Positions 60,595-64,000 of a stretch of DNA of 64,000 bases are shown piece after piece. A program made the translations under genes and the position numbers. The notes below the pieces were generated by a model. The model worked only from the letters and a program-made list of their open reading frames with translations. It searched no databases and was not told where the DNA came from. How positions within the stretch are numbered: position 1 is the stretch's first letter; each line of letters begins with the position of its first letter. Source of the DNA: Gammaproteobacteria bacterium HGW-Gammaproteobacteria-13 (GTDB lineage: Bacteria > Pseudomonadota > Gammaproteobacteria > Pseudomonadales > Pseudomonadaceae). The stretch covers positions 1-64,000 of the forward strand of contig PGZH01000011.1 of the NCBI GenBank assembly GCA_002840155.1, in the 5' to 3' direction.

Positions 60595-60671
60595 TGGTGC
60601 ACCAGGCGGGATTCGAACCCACGACCACTGCCTTCGGAGGGCAGTACTCTATCCAGCTGAGCTACTGGTGC
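60595..60671 (-). tRNA. tRNA-Arg (anticodon CCG)
   Basis: Read on the minus strand, GCACCAG (acceptor) pairs with CTGGTGC, the D-arm has AGCTCAGCTGGATAGAGT, the anticodon stem CTGCC/GGCAG holds loop CTCCGAA (anticodon CCG), and the T-arm reads GTGGGTTCGAATCCCGC. The encoded end is ACCA. It has a normal 77-base length and cloverleaf. The 3' end faces the island, making it the probable integration target. Confidence 0.97.
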
Positions 60672-60849
60672 AGCGCGGGCGCAATCATACGCATCTCGCT
60701 GGCGGGCGTCCATGCCGCTGCCTTGTTCGCAATTCTGCACGGTGACGGCTGGCTAGCTGTCTAGCCATATAAAGCGGGTGAATACGTGCAATATTCCGTT
60801 AATTTTTTCGAACAGGCTATTGCCCTTTAACCCTCTTGACCCTAGGATT

Positions 60850-60867
60850 CGTTTGAGATTTCAAACG
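60850..60867. promoter_or_regulatory. Inverted repeat upstream of gabD
   Basis: CGTTTGA (60850-60856) and TCAAACG (60861-60867) are perfect inverted arms around GATT. It lies about 155 bases before gabD in the 349-base gap 60672-61020, which otherwise has no gene. It may be a regulator's operator; the protein is not known. Confidence 0.4.
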
Positions 60868-61020
60868 CTCTTGCTAAAACTGTGTGCAATTCCGGCTGAT
60901 TGGTCATCCGCGATGGCATACATCAGCAGCAAGGGTGCACACACCGAACCTACACGCGCCGCTTGGCGGCGCACCCAGCGCAAGTGCCGATACCAGGGTG
61001 TCGGAATTTAGGAGACTGCC

Positions 61021-62469
61021 ATGCAACTGAAAGACACCCAGCTGTTCCGTCAGCAGGCTTATATCGACGGCACTTGGCTGGACGCCGACAGCGGCCAGAC
61101 CATCAAGGTCAACAACCCGGCCACCGGCGAAATCATCGGCAGCGTGCCGAAGATGGGCGCAGCGGAAACCCGTCGCGCCATCGAAGCCGCCGACCGTGCC
61201 CTGCCAGCCTGGCGTGCGCTGACCGCCAAGGAGCGCTCGAACAAGCTGCGCCGCTGGTTTGAACTGCTGATCGAAAACCAGGACGACCTCGGCCGCCTGA
61301 TGACCCTGGAGCAGGGCAAGCCGCTGGCCGAAGCCAAGGGCGAAATTGCTTACGCCGCCTCCTTTATCGAATGGTTCGCCGAAGAAGCCAAGCGCGTATA
61401 TGGCGACGTGATTCCAGGCCACCAGCCAGACAAACGCCTGATCGTCATCAAGCAGCCGATCGGCGTAACTGCAGCCATCACCCCGTGGAACTTCCCGGCG
61501 GCGATGATCACCCGTAAAGCCGGCCCGGCCCTGGCCGCTGGTTGCACCATGGTGATCAAGCCGGCGTCGCAGACGCCGTTCTCCGCCCTGGCCCTGGTTG
61601 CTCTGGCTGAGCGTGCCGGCATTCCGAAAGGCGTGCTGAGCGTGGTTACCGGCAGCGCCGGCGAAGTTGGTGGTGAGCTGACCAGCAACCCGATCGTGCG
61701 CAAGCTGAGCTTCACTGGCTCGACCGAAATCGGTCGCCAGCTGATGGCCGAATGCGCCAAGGACATCAAGAAGGTCTCGTTGGAACTGGGCGGCAATGCG
61801 CCGTTTATCGTGTTCGACGATGCCGATCTGGATAAAGCCGTCGAAGGCGCGCTGATCTCCAAATACCGCAACAACGGCCAGACCTGCGTCTGCGCCAACC
61901 GCCTGTATATTCAGGACGGCGTGTACGACGCCTTCGCCGAGAAACTAGCCGCCGCCGTGGCCAAGCTGCAGATCGGCAACGGTCTGGATGAAGGCACCAC
62001 CACCGGCCCGCTGATCGACGACAAGGCCGTGGCCAAGGTCCAGGAACACATCGCCGACGCGCTGAGCAAAGGCGCACGCCTGCTCGCTGGCGGCAAGCCG
62101 CATGCCCTGGGTGGCAGCTTCTTCGAGCCGACTATTCTGGTCGACGTGCCGAAGAACGCCGCCGTAGCCAAGGAAGAAACGTTCGGCCCACTGGCGCCGC
62201 TGTTCCGCTTCAAGGACGAGGCCGAAGTAATCGCCATGTCCAACGACACCGAGTTCGGCCTGGCCTCGTATTTCTATGCCCGTGACCTGGGTCGCGTGTT
62301 CCGTGTGGCGGAAGCCTTGGAATACGGTATGGTCGGCGTTAACACCGGGTTGATCTCCAATGAAGTCGCACCGTTCGGCGGCGTAAAAGCCTCCGGCCTC
62401 GGCCGCGAAGGCTCGAAGTACGGCATTGAGGATTACCTGGAAATCAAATACCTCTGCCTGGGTATCTAA
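61021..62469 (+). CDS. gabD: NADP-dependent succinate-semialdehyde dehydrogenase
   Basis: This 482-residue aldehyde dehydrogenase starts MQLKDTQLFRQQAYIDGTWL after AGGAGA. It has PWNFPAAMITRKAGPALAAG, the catalytic Glu in LELGGNAPFIVF, the nucleophile Cys in NNGQTCVCANR and GGVKASGLGREGSKYG. Wording and length are those of GabD, which oxidises succinate semialdehyde to succinate. It is followed 176 bases later by gabT, the usual pair. This is likely core-genome DNA to the right of the tRNA. Confidence 0.95.
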   Translation: MQLKDTQLFRQQAYIDGTWLDADSGQTIKVNNPATGEIIGSVPKMGAAETRRAIEAADRALPAWRALTAKERSNKLRRWFELLIENQDDLGRLMTLEQGKPLAEAKGEIAYAASFIEWFAEEAKRVYGDVIPGHQPDKRLIVIKQPIGVTAAITPWNFPAAMITRKAGPALAAGCTMVIKPASQTPFSALALVALAERAGIPKGVLSVVTGSAGEVGGELTSNPIVRKLSFTGSTEIGRQLMAECAKDIKKVSLELGGNAPFIVFDDADLDKAVEGALISKYRNNGQTCVCANRLYIQDGVYDAFAEKLAAAVAKLQIGNGLDEGTTTGPLIDDKAVAKVQEHIADALSKGARLLAGGKPHALGGSFFEPTILVDVPKNAAVAKEETFGPLAPLFRFKDEAEVIAMSNDTEFGLASYFYARDLGRVFRVAEALEYGMVGVNTGLISNEVAPFGGVKASGLGREGSKYGIEDYLEIKYLCLGI

Positions 62470-62645
62470 CCCTGGCGAAGTAGCAGTAACCCCGCCGAAG
62501 ACGCACGAGAGCGCTGCGCCTTCGGCTTTATATGGACATAGCTGTGGCCGGGCGTGCTGTGACAGTCGATCATCGAATACTGCCAAGCCGCCGCCGGTGA
62601 CACATCCTTGAACCACGCCGAGATTAGCCGGCGAATGAGGACATC

Positions 62646-63926
62646 ATGAGCAAGACCAACGAATCCTTGATGCAACGCCGCACCGCTGCCGTTCCACGCG
62701 GCGTGGGCCAGATCCACCCGATCTTCGCCGAGTCGGCGAAGAACGCCACCGTCACTGACGTTGAAGGTCGCGAATTTATCGACTTCGCCGGCGGCATCGC
62801 GGTGCTCAACACCGGCCACCTGCACCCGAAAGTGATTGCTGCGGTGCAGGAACAGCTGACCAAGCTGACCCACACCTGCTTCCAGGTGCTGGCGTACGAG
62901 CCCTACGTCGAGCTGTGCGAGAAGGTCAACGCCAAGGTGCCGGGCGACTTCGCCAAGAAGACCCTGCTGGTCACCACTGGCTCTGAAGCGGTGGAAAACT
63001 CGATCAAGATCGCCCGCGCTGCCACTGGCCGTGCTGGCGTGATTGCCTTCACCGGCGGTTACCACGGTCGTACCATGATGACCCTGGGCCTGACTGGCAA
63101 GGTCGTGCCGTACTCGGCCGGTATGGGCCTGATGCCCGGCGGCATCTTCCGCGCCCAGTACCCCTGTGAACTGCACGGCGTGAGCACGGATGACGCGATC
63201 GCCAGCATCGAGCGCATTTTCAAGAACGATGCCGAGCCGCGCGATATCGCCGCGATCATCATCGAGCCGGTGCAGGGCGAGGGCGGTTTCTACGTCGCGC
63301 CGAAAGACTTCATGCTGCGCCTGCGCGCGCTGTGTGATCAGCACGGCATCCTGCTGATCGCCGACGAAGTGCAGACCGGTGCCGGCCGTACCGGCACCTT
63401 CTTCGCCATGGAACAGATGGGCGTCGCTGCCGACCTGACCACCTTCGCCAAATCCATCGCCGGCGGTTTCCCGGTGGCGGGCGTATGCGGCAAGGCCGAG
63501 TACATGGACGCCATCGCCCCAGGCGGCCTCGGCGGCACCTATGCCGGCAGCCCGATTGCCTGCGCCGCGGCCCTGGCCGTGATGCAAGTGTTCGAAGAAG
63601 AGCAGCTGCTGGACCGCTGCAAGGCGGTTGGCGAGCGTCTGGTCACTGGCCTCAAGGCCATCCAGGCCAAGCACAAGGCCATCGGTGATGTGCGCGCCCT
63701 CGGTGCGATGATCGCCGTCGAGCTGTTCGAAGGCGGCGACCTGCACAAGCCAAACGCTGCGCTGACCGCTGCGGTGGTGGCCAAGGCGCGCGACAAGGGC
63801 CTGATCCTGCTGTCGTGCGGCACCTACGGCAACGTGTTGCGCGTACTGGTACCGCTGACCGCCGAAGACGCCCTGCTCGACAAGGGCCTGGCGATCATCG
63901 CCGAGTGCTTCGCCGAACTGGCGTAA
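62646..63926 (+). CDS. gabT: 4-Aminobutyrate aminotransferase
   Basis: This 426-residue class III aminotransferase starts MSKTNESLMQRRTAAVPRGV after GAGGA. The PLP-binding Lys is in TTFAKSIAGGFPVAG, with EPVQGEGGFYV and LLIADEVQTGAGRTG (the Asp that binds the pyridine N). It converts GABA and 2-oxoglutarate to succinate semialdehyde and glutamate, feeding GabD. Length is normal. Confidence 0.95.
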   Translation: MSKTNESLMQRRTAAVPRGVGQIHPIFAESAKNATVTDVEGREFIDFAGGIAVLNTGHLHPKVIAAVQEQLTKLTHTCFQVLAYEPYVELCEKVNAKVPGDFAKKTLLVTTGSEAVENSIKIARAATGRAGVIAFTGGYHGRTMMTLGLTGKVVPYSAGMGLMPGGIFRAQYPCELHGVSTDDAIASIERIFKNDAEPRDIAAIIIEPVQGEGGFYVAPKDFMLRLRALCDQHGILLIADEVQTGAGRTGTFFAMEQMGVAADLTTFAKSIAGGFPVAGVCGKAEYMDAIAPGGLGGTYAGSPIACAAALAVMQVFEEEQLLDRCKAVGERLVTGLKAIQAKHKAIGDVRALGAMIAVELFEGGDLHKPNAALTAAVVAKARDKGLILLSCGTYGNVLRVLVPLTAEDALLDKGLAIIAECFAELA

Positions 63927-63943
63927 GCCCGCAGCGCTGATAC

Positions 63944-63969
63944 AAAAGACCCGCTTCGGCGGGTCTTTT
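63944..63969 (+). terminator. Terminator of gabDT
   Basis: AAAAGACCCGC (63944-63954) and GCGGGTCTTTT (63959-63969) form a perfect 11-base-pair stem with loop TTCG, beginning 17 bases after the gabT stop. Confidence 0.9.
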
Positions 63970-64000
63970 GCGTTCTGCGCCGGCACAGGCAATCAAACTG

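Noticed and set aside
62466..63992. Long antisense frame opposite gabT
   Set aside because: His/Gly/Asp-rich shadow of gabT codon usage.

Overview
The window looks like a Pseudomonas chromosome (a stutzeri/mendocina/putida-type gammaproteobacterium, inferred). The phenol genes have Pseudomonas dmp order, the ColR/ColS-methyltransferase-InaA gene order is typical of the genus, and the catabolic genes are strongly GC-rich. Genes between about 30 and 60 kb are visibly more AT-rich and include several mobile-element traces, so much of that part looks acquired.

Layout. (1) 1-3.0 kb: the end of a DUF3147-type membrane protein, then a minus-strand chromate-resistance operon (chrB-chrA-rhodanese) behind a perfect dyad. 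(2) 3.0-3.9 kb: decayed DNA with an AlpA relic and a repeat hairpin. (3) 3.9-5.4 kb: an Aer-like PAS chemoreceptor. (4) 5.5-13.8 kb: a five-gene minus-strand envelope operon (YCF48-like lipoprotein, RND/MMPL pump, DUF1302 barrel, two DUF1329 paralogues). (5) 14.1-15.8 kb: dmpR, the sigma54-dependent phenol sensor. (6) 16.2-28.4 kb: the complete dmpKLMNOPQBCDEFGHI operon, which takes phenol through catechol and meta cleavage to pyruvate and acetyl-CoA, with a strong terminator. (7) 28.8-32.3 kb: a diguanylate cyclase and orphan genes, including a 98-bp IS5-like MITE. (8) 32.3-42.1 kb: TraX, a broken yqaA, and a ColRS locus with two LTA-synthase-like sulfatases, DgkA, InaA, a methyltransferase and a PAP2 phosphatase. 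(9) 42.4-48.0 kb: two very large, overlapping tyrosine-recombinase-like genes. (10) 48.1-58.6 kb: a type I restriction-modification operon with unusual passengers (half-size S subunit, DUF6161-like membrane protein, RhuM, YgjP-like metallopeptidase, Cas2-like protein). (11) 58.6-60.4 kb: tyrosine integrase, excisionase-like protein and XRE repressor next to tRNA-Arg(CCG). (12) 61.0-63.9 kb: gabD-gabT.

How it fits together. The same 16-base sigma54 core promoter occurs on both sides of dmpR, facing outward, each with XylR/DmpR-like enhancer sites upstream. This suggests that DmpR turns on both the phenol pathway and the five-gene envelope operon. Likewise two near-identical 16-base sites matching the P. 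putida ColR consensus lie about 70 bases upstream of the two transcription units flanking colRS. This suggests a self-contained ColR regulon for envelope modification in which DgkA recycles the diacylglycerol released by head-group transferases.

No CRISPR array, rRNA or complete insertion sequence was seen. All assignments come from reading the sequence; no database search was run.
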